Shown here piece after piece: positions 19,971 through 30,485 of a stretch of 64,000 nt of DNA; the stretch's first letter is position 1, and each line of letters begins with the position of its first letter. This stretch comes from Methanospirillum lacunae (GTDB lineage Archaea > Halobacteriota > Methanomicrobia > Methanomicrobiales > Methanospirillaceae), in the NCBI RefSeq assembly GCF_003173355.1, contig NZ_QGMY01000014.1, forward strand, positions 1 to 64,000. Reading direction: 5' to 3'. The position numbers and the translations under genes are program-made. The notes beneath the pieces were generated by a model. It had not been told where the DNA came from and made no database searches. It was given only the letters and a program-made list of their open reading frames with translations.

Positions 19971-20537
19971 ATGAAACATATTACAGTTGAGAAGAGAGAA
20001 ATGGAGCAAATAATGCCTGAACCAGGTATAAACCGGGGGAGAGGTCTTACCTCCCGTTCCCGGATCAAAGATACTGAACAGGTGGTGGAATTTGTTATCG
20101 GGGATGAGATGTTTGCAGTAGACCTCTTTGATACCAGAGAAGTGATCACTACTCCTGATGTTACACCAATTCCAAATGTACCTCCTTTTATTACCGGGAT
20201 TATCGATCTCAGGGGCGTCATCACTACAATCATAGACCTTCGGGTGATGATGCATATCACCCGGGAATCAACAGGAAAGAAACAATCAAGGGTGATTGTT
20301 CTTGATAAAACGGTGAGTGAGAAGATGATTGGAATCCTCGTGGATGATGTCTATTCGGTTACAACCTATAGTAAGAAAGATATTGATCAGGAGGCTCATT
20401 CATCAAACGAGGGTTCACGTGATATTCTTGGAGTAATACGCAAACATCGCAAGGATGGGATGGGAAAAGATAAGAATATCCTTGTGATATGGCTTGATAT
20501 AAAAAAGATGATACAGCGAATAGAGACGGATCTTTAA
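19971..20537 (+). CDS. cheW: CheW-like coupling protein (partner of Cache MCP)
   Basis: A 188-residue CheW. The fold is marked by [41 protein letters not shown] (about 80-97) and [10 protein letters not shown]. CheW couples MCPs to CheA. It is longer than usual at the N-terminus. If the ATG at 20013 is used (GGAG 6 nt upstream) the protein shortens to 174 residues, closer to its relatives; the ATG at 19971 follows the MCP stop more closely. It is the most divergent of the four CheW proteins here, suggesting a dedicated partner for the upstream receptor. Confidence 0.9.
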   Translation: MKHITVEKREMEQIMPEPGINRGRGLTSRSRIKDTEQVVEFVIGDEMFAVDLFDTREVITTPDVTPIPNVPPFITGIIDLRGVITTIIDLRVMMHITRESTGKKQSRVIVLDKTVSEKMIGILVDDVYSVTTYSKKDIDQEAHSSNEGSRDILGVIRKHRKDGMGKDKNILVIWLDIKKMIQRIETDL

Positions 20538-20584
20538 TCATAGAGAACCAGGACGTTAAAAAAACCACAATATTAGGAGATATA

Positions 20585-22813
20585 ATGGATTTGAACAATG
20601 TTGATCTACTGAGCACTGAAGAATTAAAAGCAGTAATTTTAACCCTTCAGGAAGAACGTAAAGAATTAAGCATTTTTGTTGAAGAAATGGCCCTGATGAG
20701 GCAGAACCAGAAAGCCGGGGATATAGAGTGGTTCATGCCTGTAGACAGATTCACCGGTGTGTACCGCACCATGGCAGAAGGGGTGAATGAGCAGGTACGT
20801 GATCATATTGGGGTTAAAAAACGAATTGTAGAAGTAATACGACATTTCGGAGAAGGGGATTTCTCTGTTGAGATGGAACAGCTCCCAGGGAAAAAGGCAT
20901 TTATCACTCATGATGTCAACATGTTCAGATCCCGGATCCTCGAACTCTTCTCTGTTCTCAATGATTTAACCACCGCTTCAGCAGAGGGAAAATTATCAAC
21001 CCGGGCAGACATCTCAAAATTTGAAGGAGACTGGAAAAACCTCGTGCAAAATATCAACAAGATGCTCGATGCCATCCTTCTCCCTATTGGAGAAGGAAAC
21101 CGGATACTCCGGCAGATCAGGGGAGGAGATCTGCGGGAGCGGGTTGAGATTGAGTGTTATGGCGATCATGAGGAGATGAAAAACGCCATCAACGGAGTGC
21201 ATCAATGGTTATCAGAACTCATCGAGTATGTCACGAAGATCTCAGCCGGAGATATGACTGCCCAGATGAGTATGGCATCTGATAAAGATCAGATCTATGA
21301 ATATCTAATACAGATGAAAGAGAGCATCAAAGCACTTGTTGCAGATGCAAACATGCTCTCTCAGGCAACCATTGACGGAAAACTCGAAACACGTGCTGAT
21401 GCCACAAAACACAGGGGAGATTATAGAAAGATCATAGAGGGAGTCAATAAAACTCTTGATGCAGTCATTGGACCTCTTAATGTGGCTGCAAATTATGTAG
21501 ACCGAATCAGTAAAGGTGATATTCCGGTTAAGATCGCCGATTCGTATAATGGTGACTTTAACACGATCAAGGTTAATCTCAATATTTGTATTGACGCAGT
21601 CAATGCGTTGGTTGCTGATGCAAATCTGTTATCTAAAGCGGGAGTAGAAGGGAGACTTCAAACCCGTGCTGATGCTTCCAAACATCGGGGTGATTTCCGC
21701 AAGATCGTGGAGGGAGTAAACGAGACACTTGACAGTGTTATCATCCCGGTCAATGAAGCACTCAGAGTATCAAAAGAGTATGCAAACTCTAACTTTTCTG
21801 CACGGGTTGATCCCTCTCTTAATGTATCAGGTGACTGGATAGCATTCAAAGATGCCCTGAACAACATCGGAATCCAGGTATCAGAGGCAGTCGGGCTCAT
21901 CAATAAACAGGTAATAGATCTTGCTTCTAATGCAGAAGAGGCAACTGCAAGTACTGAGGAAGTGGCAGCTGGTGCACAACAGGTAGTGCGAATCACCGGG
22001 GAAGTCAGCAGTAACTCTCGGCAAGGAGAAGATAGTATCATCCAGGTACTTAAGGCAATGGAAGACCTGAATATCACTGTAGCTGAAGTATCAAGAAAGG
22101 CAGAACTAGTCTCCATGACAGCAACCCAGGCCAACGACTTTGCAAAGAACGGGGTAGAACTCGCTCAAAAGTCTGAAACTGCAATGAATGAGATTAAACG
22201 TTCATCGTCAGAGGTTGATCAGATTGTTAAAGACATTAATCAGAAGATGGATGAGATCGGTAAGATCGTCCGTTTGATATCTGACATTGCAAATCAGACC
22301 AACCTATTAGCCCTGAATGCTGCAATAGAAGCTGCACGGGCAGGTGAAGCAGGACGTGGATTTGCTGTAGTTGCAGCTGAAGTCAAATCACTGGCACAGG
22401 ATTCTCGCAGTTCGGCTGAGAATATCGCAGATATGATAACTGATCTGCAAAATAAAGCTAAAATGGCGAATACTGCAATGGGGCATGCAGGTGAGACAGT
22501 GGAGATGGGCAGTTCAGCCCTGCTTGAAACCCTGGATGCTTTCAACCAGATTGCATTATCGATTGATGAGATAACCAAAAATGCAACCGATGTAGCATCT
22601 TCATCTGAGGAACAGGCTGCATCTGTAGAGGAAGTCACTGCAAGTATCAATGAAGTGAGCAGTCTTATTCAGAATACTACAAAAGATGCAGGGGATGCTG
22701 CTGCAGCAACTGAAGAAGCATCAGACGCTATTGAACAGGTTAACAGAGTTATCGGGAATGTGAGCGGGATCGCAGATGTAGTCTCAAAGGAGATGGCAAA
22801 GTTCAGGATTTAG
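20585..22813 (+). CDS. Cytoplasmic MCP with tandem HAMP array
   Basis: A 742-residue MCP with no hydrophobic segment, so it is cytoplasmic. After a short coiled start, about eight HAMP-like modules of some 45 residues follow (about 57-450). Two types alternate: GKLxTRADxxKxxGDxxKxxxGVN, seen at about 113, 263 and 353, and [23 protein letters not shown], seen clearly at about 320. The methyl-accepting coiled coil has its tip at [19 protein letters not shown] (about 569-587). The C-terminus reads [16 protein letters not shown] sits just before the ATG. A partner CheW starts 8 bp after its stop. No ligand domain is recognisable; the first 55 residues (ending [15 protein letters not shown]) may play that part. 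Confidence 0.9.
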   Translation: MDLNNVDLLSTEELKAVILTLQEERKELSIFVEEMALMRQNQKAGDIEWFMPVDRFTGVYRTMAEGVNEQVRDHIGVKKRIVEVIRHFGEGDFSVEMEQLPGKKAFITHDVNMFRSRILELFSVLNDLTTASAEGKLSTRADISKFEGDWKNLVQNINKMLDAILLPIGEGNRILRQIRGGDLRERVEIECYGDHEEMKNAINGVHQWLSELIEYVTKISAGDMTAQMSMASDKDQIYEYLIQMKESIKALVADANMLSQATIDGKLETRADATKHRGDYRKIIEGVNKTLDAVIGPLNVAANYVDRISKGDIPVKIADSYNGDFNTIKVNLNICIDAVNALVADANLLSKAGVEGRLQTRADASKHRGDFRKIVEGVNETLDSVIIPVNEALRVSKEYANSNFSARVDPSLNVSGDWIAFKDALNNIGIQVSEAVGLINKQVIDLASNAEEATASTEEVAAGAQQVVRITGEVSSNSRQGEDSIIQVLKAMEDLNITVAEVSRKAELVSMTATQANDFAKNGVELAQKSETAMNEIKRSSSEVDQIVKDINQKMDEIGKIVRLISDIANQTNLLALNAAIEAARAGEAGRGFAVVAAEVKSLAQDSRSSAENIADMITDLQNKAKMANTAMGHAGETVEMGSSALLETLDAFNQIALSIDEITKNATDVASSSEEQAASVEEVTASINEVSSLIQNTTKDAGDAAAATEEASDAIEQVNRVIGNVSGIADVVSKEMAKFRI

Positions 22814-22821
22814 GAGCGAAG

Positions 22822-23328
22822 ATGGAACTTGCTAACAGCAGAACACAATCAGGAAAGGAGACTCAGGAAGATGAAGTACAGGTTGTCGAATTCATTATTG
22901 GAGAAGACAAGTTCGCGGTCAATCTTTTTGATGTCAGGGAGATCGTAGAGGCTTCAAAGATCACTCCTCTTCCTCATGCCCCATCCCATGTCAGAGGAAT
23001 TATTGATCTACGTGGTGAAATAACGACCATTGTTGATCTTCGGCAATTACTCAGAATAAAGGCATCTAAAGATACATCCACTGCTGACCTCAGGTTCATT
23101 GTAATGGACGATACGGTCTCTTCACAGAAAACCGGTATCGTCGTTGATGAAGTAACTTCAGTTCTGACTGTTCCGGTTACCGATATTGATCAAACTACGA
23201 AAGGTGGAACTAATGAAGGAGGACACATCCTCGGGGTAATTAAGAAAGAGGTTGGAGAGCGGGGAGAAAGTAGAAAAGAACTGGTTATCTGGATTGATGT
23301 CAGGGAATTAATCTCCAACATGGGATAA
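22822..23328 (+). CDS. cheW: CheW-like coupling protein (partner of poly-HAMP MCP)
   Basis: A 168-residue CheW with VVEFIIGEDKFAVNLFDVRE, HVRGIIDLRGEITTIVDLRQ and GIVVDEVTSVLTV. AGGAGCG precedes the ATG. It follows the MCP by 8 bp and is nearly identical to the CheW at 28046. Differences fall mainly in the N-terminal 15 residues and a surface loop (DQTTKGGTNEGG against DQATNGGADDRG), pointing to a recent duplication of the MCP-CheW cassette. Confidence 0.93.
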   Translation: MELANSRTQSGKETQEDEVQVVEFIIGEDKFAVNLFDVREIVEASKITPLPHAPSHVRGIIDLRGEITTIVDLRQLLRIKASKDTSTADLRFIVMDDTVSSQKTGIVVDEVTSVLTVPVTDIDQTTKGGTNEGGHILGVIKKEVGERGESRKELVIWIDVRELISNMG

Positions 23329-23361
23329 ACAGTGATGAGTCCGGGAAAACCTAGTTAATTC

Positions 23362-23369
23362 TTTTTTTT
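23362..23369 (+). terminator. T-tract terminator after MCP-CheW unit
   Basis: Eight consecutive T residues lie about 33 nt past the CheW stop, between two convergent genes. This is a typical archaeal U-tract terminator. Confidence 0.55.
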
Positions 23370-23410
23370 AATTGGCTCTATGAACAAAAAAAGGGACCAG
23401 GTTCTGGTCA

Positions 23411-24685
23411 TTATTTTTCTGGATAAAAAACTACTACCGGATTGGCACCAAAATTATACCAGAATGCAACTTCTGCAAGCACTTTCTGGCTATACTCTCC
23501 GTTATTCTTTACCATTCCCCAAAGAGCATAATGCCCTTCTCTACTATCTCCTGCTGAATTTTTCGCTGATAACCCTGCAACTCCCACATATGATTCTGAA
23601 AGATCAAGTATCTCATCGCGAAGTATCTTTGCATCGGTATTTCCATCCAGATTCAGAGCCATAAACGCAATTTTTGTTGCATCATAGCACCCATATGCAT
23701 ATCCATCAGGCTCTTTTCCAAGTGTTTTCTTCAGAGACTGGTATATAGGATTGTTTTTGAAATTAACTCTCGGGCTGATAGAAAGAGCGGTAAAGTTACA
23801 TGTATATGCATACTCAGGCACTTTACCTGAACCAGTCAAGGCAGGTGTCAGAGCATTACCATCACACCCAATCCATCTCACCTTATCAAGATATGGATAT
23901 TTATTTTCGGATGCTTCTTTCATAATCTGCTCTAATTCGCTAAAGGATACCACATACACGGCGACATTTTTACCGTCTGTTGTTTTCAGACTCTCTCCGA
24001 CTAATTTGTCGAGATTTTTGAGAGAATCAGCATATGATGTTGTGGTAGGATCATACCAGATTCCTTCCTCCATTGTCATGCCTTCTGAAAGATTCCCTTT
24101 CACCGCTTTTACAAGACCCTGACCCCAGATGTCATCTCTTGCGTAGGGAATTATTGCGGTGATACCATTCTGTTTGAATAGTTCAATGGTTGAGAGAGCC
24201 TGAACAGAATCATCAGGATTAAACCGAAGGATATTATCATCTGGTATTGATAATTCAGGAGCTGAGGATCCGGCTGAAAGTATGAGAACTCCGTTCGAAT
24301 CTGCATATTCTTTTATAGCCTCTACCTGTGCACTGGATATATACGAGATAACCATCGTAACACCAGATTCGTGAAGCTTTTTAATGGCTTCAAGGGCCGA
24401 ACTAGGATCTGAACCGACATTTGTCGCCACTCCATTTACATGGATTTTTGATCCACCCTTACTCAGGAATGTATTAATATCTGATATTGCAAGATTGAAG
24501 GCTGCCTGAGAGGATTCTCCACCAGAAGTCAAGGACCCGTTTGCCGGGAATACACCATTAAGAGTAATTGTCGAATTATCAGAACAGCCACTTTCCGCAA
24601 CACAAATGGAACATACACACATCCCAATAAGAAGAACTACTCCGGTGATTACCCGAAATGTGTGTTCCTTACTAAAAGATAACAT
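23411..24685 (-). CDS. Orphan periplasmic-binding-type (branched-chain amino acid-like) protein
   Basis: A 424-residue exported protein of the type I periplasmic-binding fold (Peripla_BP_6, LivK-like). An N-terminal signal (about 10-30, VITGVVLLIGMCVCSICVA) is followed by the usual ITLNGVFPANGSLTSGGESS start, VTMVISYISSAQVEAIKEYA, and RDDIWGQGLVKAVKG. A Cys in SGCSDNS just after the hydrophobic segment could be a lipid anchor, but the box is not canonical. No permease or ATPase is nearby. It sits between two duplicated MCP-CheW pairs in the opposite direction, so it might be a ligand-binding partner for signalling rather than transport; that is inference. Confidence 0.85.
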   Translation of the reverse strand: MLSFSKEHTFRVITGVVLLIGMCVCSICVAESGCSDNSTITLNGVFPANGSLTSGGESSQAAFNLAISDINTFLSKGGSKIHVNGVATNVGSDPSSALEAIKKLHESGVTMVISYISSAQVEAIKEYADSNGVLILSAGSSAPELSIPDDNILRFNPDDSVQALSTIELFKQNGITAIIPYARDDIWGQGLVKAVKGNLSEGMTMEEGIWYDPTTTSYADSLKNLDKLVGESLKTTDGKNVAVYVVSFSELEQIMKEASENKYPYLDKVRWIGCDGNALTPALTGSGKVPEYAYTCNFTALSISPRVNFKNNPIYQSLKKTLGKEPDGYAYGCYDATKIAFMALNLDGNTDAKILRDEILDLSESYVGVAGLSAKNSAGDSREGHYALWGMVKNNGEYSQKVLAEVAFWYNFGANPVVVFYPEK

Positions 24686-25256
24686 AAACTAAATCACGTG
24701 TTGAACATTTTATATTTTTGATTTATCCTTTTGATAACCGGCCTTGTCTGATGGTTCGATGCACACAAACACGAAAGAGGATAAAACAGAAAAACCGGTG
24801 CTCGTTGATTGATACGTACACCCTCGTTAAGGCTCCAAAAACAGGTGAGAATTGTCACCGATAAATCACTGAACTGATAAAAAAAGAGACGTTTTTCCAA
24901 AGATGGGGGTATGAATATAAAACACCACTATCCTGTGAACATTACTGACAGTGCGACAATTATTTATAAGGATCACGATATTGAACAGATACTCTGATCA
25001 ATCATTACACACCATAATCCTGACTGTATCATATTGAAAATTAAAAACCAAAACAATTTGCATTTTTAGATAGAATCCATTACTATCACTCTGAAAATGT
25101 TATCTTATCTCAAGATGCTTCGGATAATCCTAAAAAAAGTTCGTTCCATTTATATTGGAGGAGCAGAGAATATTACTCAAATGAGTCATTAACAATAAGA
25201 TCGTCCAAGAATCGCCTGAGTGAACATCAATTTCAGAACCTTTACCGCATAATATA
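24686..25256. other. Long AT-rich spacer between binding protein and MCP
   Basis: About 570 bp with no supportable gene; open frames here are short and unlike any family I know. TTATTTATAAGG at about 24959-24971 is a good TATA candidate for rightward transcription, and GGAGGAGC at about 25158-25165 resembles a ribosome site, but no reading frame follows it properly. The next gene begins at 25257 without a ribosome site, so a long leader is possible. Confidence 0.35.
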
Positions 25257-28037
25257 ATGAAAAATACATTTGCTGATTATATCACCGCAATTCGTGATGG
25301 AGATTACGAAGCAGAGATTAATATTGAAACTGTTACGGATCTGAGCCCAGACCTTGCTATACTAATCCGGGATACTATCTCAAAACTCATCGCAAAAAAT
25401 GAGTGGTATGAATCTATTCTTGATGCAGTCCCATTTCCTATGTCAGTAACTGACAGGGATATGAAATGGACCTTCATTAATCGTTCTACTGAAGATATGA
25501 TCCATGTATCACGGAAAGAGGTCGTTGGAAAGCATTGCAGTAACTGGGGAGCTAATATCTGCAACACCCCAGAATGCGGTATTGAATTGCTTAATAAAGG
25601 CAAATCATCTGGAATATTTAAACAGGGAGATGGATTTTACCAGACAAACGTTGCGTATGTTCAGGCAAAAGACGGGAGTCGAATCGGACACATAGAAGTT
25701 GTCACTGATGTTACTGATGTAACCAGGATGAATAACTACCTGCGAAAGGAGATAGATCATACCACTCTTAACCTATCTAAACTTGCAAAAGGAGAACTGA
25801 ATCTTGATTATTCACTCACCAAGGCCGATGAATACACAAAAGATGTATCAGATCTCTTTGTTCTCACTAATAATAGTCTGAAACAGGTTGTAGATGCCTT
25901 GTCTCTGATGACTTCAGATGCATTAATCCTTTCCAGGGCAGCAATTGAAGGGAAACTCGATGTTCGAGCAGATGCAACCAAGCACCATGGCGATTTCCGT
26001 AAGATTATCGAAGGGGTAAACGAAACCCTTGATGCAGTCATCAACCCCCTCAATGTTGCTGCAGAATATGTGGATCGGATCAGTAAAGGAGATATTCCGC
26101 AAAAGATTACAGACTCATATAATGGAGATTTTAATGAAATTAAAAACAATCTGAATGCCTGTATCGATGCGATCAATCTCCTTGTTACTGATACATATTC
26201 TCTTGTTAATACAACGATTGAAGGACGCCTTGATGCCCGTGCTAATGGTACAAAACACCAGGGAGATTTCCGTAAGATTATCGAAGGAGTAAATTCCACG
26301 TTCAACATTCTGGTAGGATATTTTGATAGAATGCCCCTTCCCTTGATGGCAATCGATCGTTCTTTTAGCATATTATTTATGAATAAAACCGGGGCAGATC
26401 TTCTCGGGACGAGTAGAGAAGACCTTATCGGGAAGAAATGTTACGACCAGTTCAAAACAACCGACTGCCATACCCAAAATTGTGCCTGTGCACGGGCAAT
26501 GGAGCAAAATACTGATGTAAACCACCAGACACATGCAAAACCAGCAGGAATGGATCTTGAGATCTCATATACCGGAATCCCGATACGAAACAACAGAGGG
26601 GAGAGTACCGGTGCATTTGAATTTATCCAGGACCAGACTGCTTCAGTCAGATTGTCTGATTATCTCAAAACTGAAATAATGAAGATTGGTGAAAACCTAA
26701 ACCGTCTCAGTAAAGGGGATACAAACCTTCAGACTGTCGTCACCGATGCTGATCAATATACCCGGGAAGCACATGAGAATTTCGTCGAGATTAATAAGAA
26801 ACTGGACCAGGTAAACGATGCAATAAAACTTCTTGTTTCAGATGCCCTATTGCTTTCAGAGGCGGGAGTTGCCGGAAAATTAGAGATACGTGCTGAAACA
26901 ACCAGACATCACGGGGATTATCGCAAGATTGTGGAAGGATTTAATGAAACGCTGGATAGTGTTATCCTTCCGGTCACCGAAGCACTCAGAGTTTCAAAAG
27001 AATATGCAAACTCAAATTTTACTGCCCGGGTAGATACCTCTATCGAGGCATCAGGAGACTGGATTGCATTCAAAGATGCTCTTAATGAGATTGGGATTCA
27101 GGTATCAGAGGCTGTCAGAGTTATCAATAAACAGGTGTTGGATCTAGCCTCAAATTCAGAAGAGGCAACAGCAAGTATTGAGGAGGTATCAGCTGGTGCA
27201 CAACAGGTTGCAAGAAGTACCGGAGAAGTTAGCAGTAACTCATTAAAAGGAGAAGATGGGATCATCCAGGTGCTCAAAGCAATGGAGGACCTGAATATTA
27301 CCGTTGCTGAGGTGTCAAGAAAAGCGGAACTTGTCTCGGTCACGGCAACCCAGGCTAACAACTTTGCAAAGAACGGGGTTGACCTCGCTAAAAAATCTGA
27401 AACTGCAATGAATGAGATAAAACGCTCAACTGCGGAGGCTGATCAGATCGTTAAGGATATTAATCAGAAGATGGAGGAGATTGGAAAGATTGTCCGTCTC
27501 ATTTCAGATATCGCAAACCAGACAAACCTCCTTGCCCTGAACGCAGCAATTGAGGCAGCACGGGCAGGTGAAGCGGGACGGGGATTTGCCGTTGTTGCAT
27601 CTGAAGTGAAATCTCTTGCCCAGGATTCCCGCAGTTCAGCAGAAAGTATTGCTGATATGATTACTGATCTGCAGAATCAGGCTAATATGGCGAATGAAGC
27701 AATGAGTCAGGCTGGTAAAACGGTTGAGATCGGCAGTTCAACTCTACTTGAAACCCTGGGAGCATTTAATCAGATTGCAACGTCTATTGATGACATAACC
27801 CGGAATGCAACAGATGTGGCATCTTCATCAGAAGAACAAGCTGCATCTGTTGAGGAAGTTACCGCTAGTATCAATGAAGTGAGTAGTTTGATCCAGAACA
27901 CTTCAAAGGAAGCAGGAGATGCAGCAGCTGCGACCGAAGAAGCATCGGCTTCTATTGAACAGATTGCTAAAGTGGTCGGGAATGTGAGTGGGATTGCTGA
28001 TGTTGTCTCTAGAGAGATGACAAAATTCAGGATTTAG
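25257..28037 (+). CDS. Cytoplasmic MCP with two Cys-bearing PAS domains and HAMP array
   Basis: A 926-residue MCP without membrane segments. PAS1 (about 50-160) contains [21 protein letters not shown]-like modules (about 165-350) repeat the [16 protein letters not shown] and [15 protein letters not shown] types. PAS2 (about 355-470) contains [16 protein letters not shown] then NCAC, a second cysteine cluster. More HAMP modules (about 475-640) lead into the methyl-accepting coil, with tip [19 protein letters not shown] (about 752-770). From the last HAMP module to the end it is very close to the MCP at 20585. The cysteine-rich PAS domains could hold a metal, cluster or redox switch. CheW follows after 8 bp. 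No ribosome site is visible at the ATG. Confidence 0.9.
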   Translation: MKNTFADYITAIRDGDYEAEINIETVTDLSPDLAILIRDTISKLIAKNEWYESILDAVPFPMSVTDRDMKWTFINRSTEDMIHVSRKEVVGKHCSNWGANICNTPECGIELLNKGKSSGIFKQGDGFYQTNVAYVQAKDGSRIGHIEVVTDVTDVTRMNNYLRKEIDHTTLNLSKLAKGELNLDYSLTKADEYTKDVSDLFVLTNNSLKQVVDALSLMTSDALILSRAAIEGKLDVRADATKHHGDFRKIIEGVNETLDAVINPLNVAAEYVDRISKGDIPQKITDSYNGDFNEIKNNLNACIDAINLLVTDTYSLVNTTIEGRLDARANGTKHQGDFRKIIEGVNSTFNILVGYFDRMPLPLMAIDRSFSILFMNKTGADLLGTSREDLIGKKCYDQFKTTDCHTQNCACARAMEQNTDVNHQTHAKPAGMDLEISYTGIPIRNNRGESTGAFEFIQDQTASVRLSDYLKTEIMKIGENLNRLSKGDTNLQTVVTDADQYTREAHENFVEINKKLDQVNDAIKLLVSDALLLSEAGVAGKLEIRAETTRHHGDYRKIVEGFNETLDSVILPVTEALRVSKEYANSNFTARVDTSIEASGDWIAFKDALNEIGIQVSEAVRVINKQVLDLASNSEEATASIEEVSAGAQQVARSTGEVSSNSLKGEDGIIQVLKAMEDLNITVAEVSRKAELVSVTATQANNFAKNGVDLAKKSETAMNEIKRSTAEADQIVKDINQKMEEIGKIVRLISDIANQTNLLALNAAIEAARAGEAGRGFAVVASEVKSLAQDSRSSAESIADMITDLQNQANMANEAMSQAGKTVEIGSSTLLETLGAFNQIATSIDDITRNATDVASSSEEQAASVEEVTASINEVSSLIQNTSKEAGDAAAATEEASASIEQIAKVVGNVSGIADVVSREMTKFRI

Positions 28038-28045
28038 GAGCGAAA

Positions 28046-28552
28046 ATGGAACTTGCAAATATCAAAGCACAGTCAGGAAAGGAAGTAAAGGAAGATGAAG
28101 TACAGGTTGTCGAGTTTATCATTGGAGAAGATAAATTCGCAGTCAACCTGTTTGATGTCCGGGAGATTGTAGAGGCTTCAAAGATCACTCCTCTTCCTCA
28201 TGCACCATCCCATGTAAGAGGGATTATTGATCTCCGTGGCGAGATTACTACCATTATTGACCTTCGTCAGTTACTCAGGATAAAAGCAGCAAAAGATGTA
28301 TCAACTGCAGATCTCCGGTTTATTGTCATGGATGACACAGTATCTTCGCAGAAAACCGGCATTGTCGTTGATGAGGTAACCTCGGTGTTGACCGTCCCGG
28401 TGACAGATATCGATCAGGCAACAAACGGAGGGGCCGATGATAGAGGGCATATCCTCGGGGTTATTAAGAAAGAGGTAGGAGAGCGTGGAGAAAGCAGAAA
28501 AGAACTGGTTATCTGGATTGATGTCAGGGAACTCATCTCAACCATGGGGTGA
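28046..28552 (+). CDS. cheW: CheW-like coupling protein (duplicate)
   Basis: A 168-residue CheW nearly identical to that at 22822. The junction GGATTTAGGAGCGAAAATGG is also conserved, including the 8-bp gap and the ribosome site, so the duplication covered MCP tail, spacer and CheW together. Core motifs are VVEFIIGEDKFAVNLFDVRE and [17 protein letters not shown]. Such similar copies can probably interchange between the two receptors. Confidence 0.93.
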   Translation: MELANIKAQSGKEVKEDEVQVVEFIIGEDKFAVNLFDVREIVEASKITPLPHAPSHVRGIIDLRGEITTIIDLRQLLRIKAAKDVSTADLRFIVMDDTVSSQKTGIVVDEVTSVLTVPVTDIDQATNGGADDRGHILGVIKKEVGERGESRKELVIWIDVRELISTMG

Positions 28553-28809
28553 GATCAGGTCAAAGGCTGAAAGACGAGTTGAACACCAGTCACATGTATG
28601 TACCAAAGAACATCATAGGTTCAACTGAATAGATCTCAATAGTAATGAAGGCATAACGAGAGATTTTTATAATACCACCGTGAGAACAGCAGGATAGGGT
28701 TTAAATTTAAATTTTTTATCCACCTTCTCTCACCTGTGACACGAGTCAGTTCTTGTTTTCTTAAATATATTACGAAAGGTATAGAAATACAAACTACCTA
28801 TGTGATGTC
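28553..28809. other. Spacer and likely promoter of corrinoid operon
   Basis: About 257 bp without a gene. TTAAATTTAAATTTTTTATCC (about 28700-28720) is a T-rich stretch that may end the upstream unit. CTTAAATATATTACG (about 28761-28775) is a good TATA candidate roughly 40 nt before the ATG at 28810. Confidence 0.4.
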
Positions 28810-29448
28810 ATGGCCCTTGATAAGATTGACAACCGGGTTGTAGATCTTATTACTGCCCTTATCAACATGGATCGATTGAAGATAAGGGAGATACTGAACC
28901 CTGAGGATGGGGTTATATTTAAGGAACAAATCATCGATACAATAATAGTTCCTGCCCTGGATGAGATTGGCAAAAGATGGGAAGAGGGAACGGTTGCCAT
29001 CTCACAGGTATATATGGCTGGAATCCTCATCGAAGAGATGATCTCCAGCATGGTTCCGGATATCAAATCTAACCTGAAAAATGAGAAGAAATTAGCTACA
29101 GTTGTTCTTGAAGACTATCATATGCTTGGAGAGCGGATCGTATCTGCGTACCTCATAGGTGCAGGATATACTCCTATTCGATACGGGCGACGAAATGTTC
29201 AGGAGGTACTCTCGCTCGTATCTCATGACAATATCAAATATCTTATTATTTCTACGCTTATGCTCCCTTCAGCTTTACGTATCAAGGAGGTTACGACCGG
29301 ACTTGAAGGAAAGGGAGTGAAGGTAATAGTGGGGGGAGCACCTTTCAGATTCGATCCTGAACTTGGGAAAGAGGTAGGAGCGGACAGGGTATGTTTTACC
29401 GCATCCGATGCTGTTACTGCAATTCGTGAGTTGGAGATAATGTCATGA
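28810..29448 (+). CDS. Corrinoid (B12-binding) methyltransferase-type protein
   Basis: A 212-residue protein of the MtaC/MtbC/MtmC type. The N-terminal helical cap (about 1-85) includes FKEQIIDTIIVPALDEIGKRWEEG. The Rossmann B12 domain follows, with the base-off cobalamin motif LEDYHMLGERI (DxHxxG; the His is the lower cobalt ligand), ISTLML for the nucleotide tail, and IVGGAPF. All key residues are present, so it should bind a corrinoid and could carry a methyl group. Its stop overlaps the next ATG (ATGA). Hydrogenotrophic Methanomicrobiales do not grow on methyl compounds, so a role in signalling or C1 scavenging is more likely than energy metabolism. Confidence 0.9.
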   Translation: MALDKIDNRVVDLITALINMDRLKIREILNPEDGVIFKEQIIDTIIVPALDEIGKRWEEGTVAISQVYMAGILIEEMISSMVPDIKSNLKNEKKLATVVLEDYHMLGERIVSAYLIGAGYTPIRYGRRNVQEVLSLVSHDNIKYLIISTLMLPSALRIKEVTTGLEGKGVKVIVGGAPFRFDPELGKEVGADRVCFTASDAVTAIRELEIMS

Positions 29449-30485
29449 CAATGACTTCCAGAGAACGAATTTTGACAACGCTCAGCCATAAAGAACCTGA
29501 CCGTGTTCCGCTTATTCTCAACCCTACCATGCATCCTGCACGTGATTTGGACATTCCATTAAGAGAATACTTCAAATCACCTGAACTCGTTGCCCAGGGG
29601 TTGATTACTTCCCGGGAGAAGTTTGGTACCGATGCATACATCGGATTCCATTACACTCCGGTAGAATACGAAGCATTCGGCGGGAACGTCATATTTAGAG
29701 ATGATGGCCCTCCAAACAGTGGAAGACCGGTTATCAATACCGGGGAGATAATTGACAACCTGCAGGTTCCCAATATCCATGAGACACCCTGTCTTCAGAT
29801 GGTTCTGGATATGATCCGGATCCTGAAAGCAACATCACCTGATGATGCACCGATATTTGGTGTGGCACTTTCTCCCCTCTCACTTCCGGTCATGCAGATG
29901 GGATTTGAAGATTATATCAAACTCATTTACACTGACGAGATTAGGTTTCAAAAGCTTATAGCCGCGAACAGCCGTTTTTTTCTGGGTTGGGCAACCGCAC
30001 AGATAGAAGCAGGGGCCGATGGAATTATCTATTATGATCCTGTCTCATCTCCTACGATTATTCCACATGAATTGTATCGGAAAACTGGGCTGAAAATTGC
30101 ACAAAACCTCATTCCTCAGGTACCAGGGCCTGTCGTTTCTGCTTTTGCTTCAGCCAGGGTACTTCCCATCATTGACGATGTTCTCACAACAGGGACTATT
30201 GGCGTCGCAGTTTGGGCCGGAGGAAATGAAGATCTCAACGAAATTAAAGTGAAATGTTCTGGAAAATTAACAATCATCGGAAATTTGAACGGCATAGAAA
30301 TGCGGCACTGGACCCGTGAACAGGTCTTTTCTATTGTAAAAAGAACGATACGAAGTCTTGCTCTGGGAGGAGGATTTATCATGAGTGATAATCATGGGGA
30401 GATTCCGCTCCAGGTACCTGATGAGGTGCTGTATGCTATCCGGGATGCAACTAGAGAATATGGGGGGTATCCGATCTCTGTCTGA
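29445..30485 (+). CDS. UroD-fold (MtaA/CmuA-like) protein lacking the zinc-ligand pattern
   Basis: A 346-residue protein of the uroporphyrinogen decarboxylase / methylcobamide:CoM methyltransferase superfamily. The start reads SRERILTTLSHKEPDRVPLI. Conserved fold elements include ADGIIYYDPVSSPTIIPHELY, IIGNLNGIEMRHWTREQV and IPLQVPDEVLYAIRDATREYGGYPI. Methyltransferases of this fold bind zinc through HxC and a later Cys. Here the expected HxC site reads AFASAR and the late Cys site reads SDNHGEI, so no zinc pattern is visible. It is also unlikely to be HemE, given the corrinoid partner. It may bind the methyl-corrinoid without transferring to a thiol. Confidence 0.82.
   Translation: MTMTSRERILTTLSHKEPDRVPLILNPTMHPARDLDIPLREYFKSPELVAQGLITSREKFGTDAYIGFHYTPVEYEAFGGNVIFRDDGPPNSGRPVINTGEIIDNLQVPNIHETPCLQMVLDMIRILKATSPDDAPIFGVALSPLSLPVMQMGFEDYIKLIYTDEIRFQKLIAANSRFFLGWATAQIEAGADGIIYYDPVSSPTIIPHELYRKTGLKIAQNLIPQVPGPVVSAFASARVLPIIDDVLTTGTIGVAVWAGGNEDLNEIKVKCSGKLTIIGNLNGIEMRHWTREQVFSIVKRTIRSLALGGGFIMSDNHGEIPLQVPDEVLYAIRDATREYGGYPISV

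Noticed and set aside
28810-30485. Methylotrophic methanogenesis operon (methanol or methylamine use)
   Set aside because: No substrate-specific MtaB, MtmB, MtbB or MttB gene is present, no in-frame amber readthrough was seen, and the UroD-fold protein lacks zinc ligands.
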